5,931 bases of DNA from Syntrophomonadaceae bacterium. Lineage in GTDB: Bacteria; Bacillota; Dethiobacteria; DTU022. Of the stretch, positions 5,506 through 5,931 are shown piece by piece. How positions within the stretch are numbered: the stretch's first letter is position 1; each line of letters starts with the position of its first letter. A program made the position numbers and the translations under genes. The DNA is taken from assembly GCA_003553305.1 (NCBI GenBank), contig PWEB01000035.1, positions 1-5,931 on the forward strand. Reading direction: 5' to 3'. The notes under the pieces are model-generated. The model did no database searches. It was not told the origin of the DNA and saw only the letters and a program-made list of their open reading frames with translations.

Positions 5506-5910
5506 GTGTTTTAACCGATAAGGCGGAAAAGAGGATATATTGAGATCATAAATCAACTGCCGCAGATAATTGACGAGGGTGATTTAAAGCCCGGTGATAA
5601 ATTGATGTCAGAACGAGGGTTATCTTAAAACTCAAGGTTAGCCGTTCTTCGGGAAGAGAAGCTTTTAGCGTTCTTGAATTGACGGGTATCCTGGAAAGCA
5701 GATCGGGAGAGGGGGCCTTTATAAGTTCAGCTTCTTCAGCCGCTAGTCCGTTCCTACCAATGTCCATGATAATGCTTCCAGGTAATAGTGCTTCAGAAGC
5801 ACCGTGAAATCTGCAAGGCAGTTTTAGAAAAGCAACCAGAAAAAGCTCGACAGGCGATGCACGAACACATTGATTTTGTTCGTAAAGCAACCACCCGGGT
5901 AGACAAATAA
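5506..5910 (+). pseudogene. Decayed FadR-type (GntR HTH plus FCD) transcriptional regulator
   Basis: Three reading-frame pieces line up with one FadR-family regulator. Piece 1 runs from a possible GTG at 5506 to 5625: M-F-stop-PIRRKR, then DEGDLKPGDKLMSERGLS, the start of a GntR winged helix. TAA at 5512-5514 replaces what is normally a Lys codon, and a second TAA falls at 5626-5628. Loss of about one base near 5628-5631 then shifts the frame. Piece 2 (5631-5804) reads LKVSRSSGREAFSVLELTG and ESRSGEGAFISS, the recognition helix and wing, ending at TGA 5805. Piece 3 (5800-5910) reads HREICKAVLEKQPEKARQAM and HEHIDFVRK, the C-terminal helices of an FCD effector domain. Roughly 95 codons of the FCD domain are missing between pieces 2 and 3, judged against usual lengths of about 230 residues. 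Conserved positions have drifted too (Gly for Val in SRSSVREA, Gly for Glu in SEREL). Such regulators often control organic-acid genes; the former target here is unknown. Confidence 0.87.
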
Positions 5911-5931
5911 ACCGACGTCCCTTTGATGAGG

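Noticed and set aside
5546..5890. A 114-codon open frame on the minus strand over the region after rho
   Set aside because: Its sequence matches no family I recognise and it lies antisense to the three well-matching pieces of a GntR/FCD regulator, so it is a shadow of the pseudogene.

Overview
The window looks like ordinary chromosome from a low-to-mid GC Gram-positive bacterium, most likely a Clostridia-type member of the Bacillota. The support is strong purine-rich Shine-Dalgarno sites, two genes that can only sensibly start at TTG just after such a site, a membrane-anchored (not secreted) HtrA protease, and protein sequences of Bacillota flavour. The genus cannot be read from the sequence. 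All genes lie on the + strand.

Layout. (1) 44-2915: three closely spaced genes, gaps 42 and 49 nt with no terminator between them, probably one transcript: a membrane-anchored HtrA/DegP-type serine protease with a PDZ domain and a strikingly acidic C-terminal tail; a small member of the alkaline-phosphatase/phosphoglycerate-mutase metalloenzyme superfamily of unknown substrate; and a glyoxalase II-like metallo-beta-lactamase-fold hydrolase. (2) 2916-3175: a 260-nt non-coding stretch. A near-consensus sigma-A promoter overlaps the end of the hydrolase gene, so this stretch is probably a long 5' leader. It has hairpins near the next gene, one of which covers that gene's Shine-Dalgarno, plus a competing pairing. 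(3) 3176-5441: a CaCA-family cation antiporter followed after 19 nt by the transcription termination factor gene rho, read from a TTG start. (4) 5506-5910: the wreck of a FadR-type (GntR HTH plus FCD domain) regulator gene, with two in-frame stops, a one-base frameshift and loss of most of the effector domain.

Working together: the protease acts on the outer face of the membrane and the two metalloenzymes are probably cytosolic housekeeping or repair enzymes. Nothing shows a shared pathway, and co-transcription is the only link. The antiporter and rho also look co-transcribed, so the promoter and leader at 2887-3175 may control rho as well. I found no mobile element, CRISPR array, tRNA, rRNA or defence system. 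The points most worth a second look are the candidate switching leader before the antiporter, the decayed regulator after rho, the altered second alpha-repeat of the antiporter, and the acidic FF-containing tail of the protease. None is strong evidence of a new biological system.
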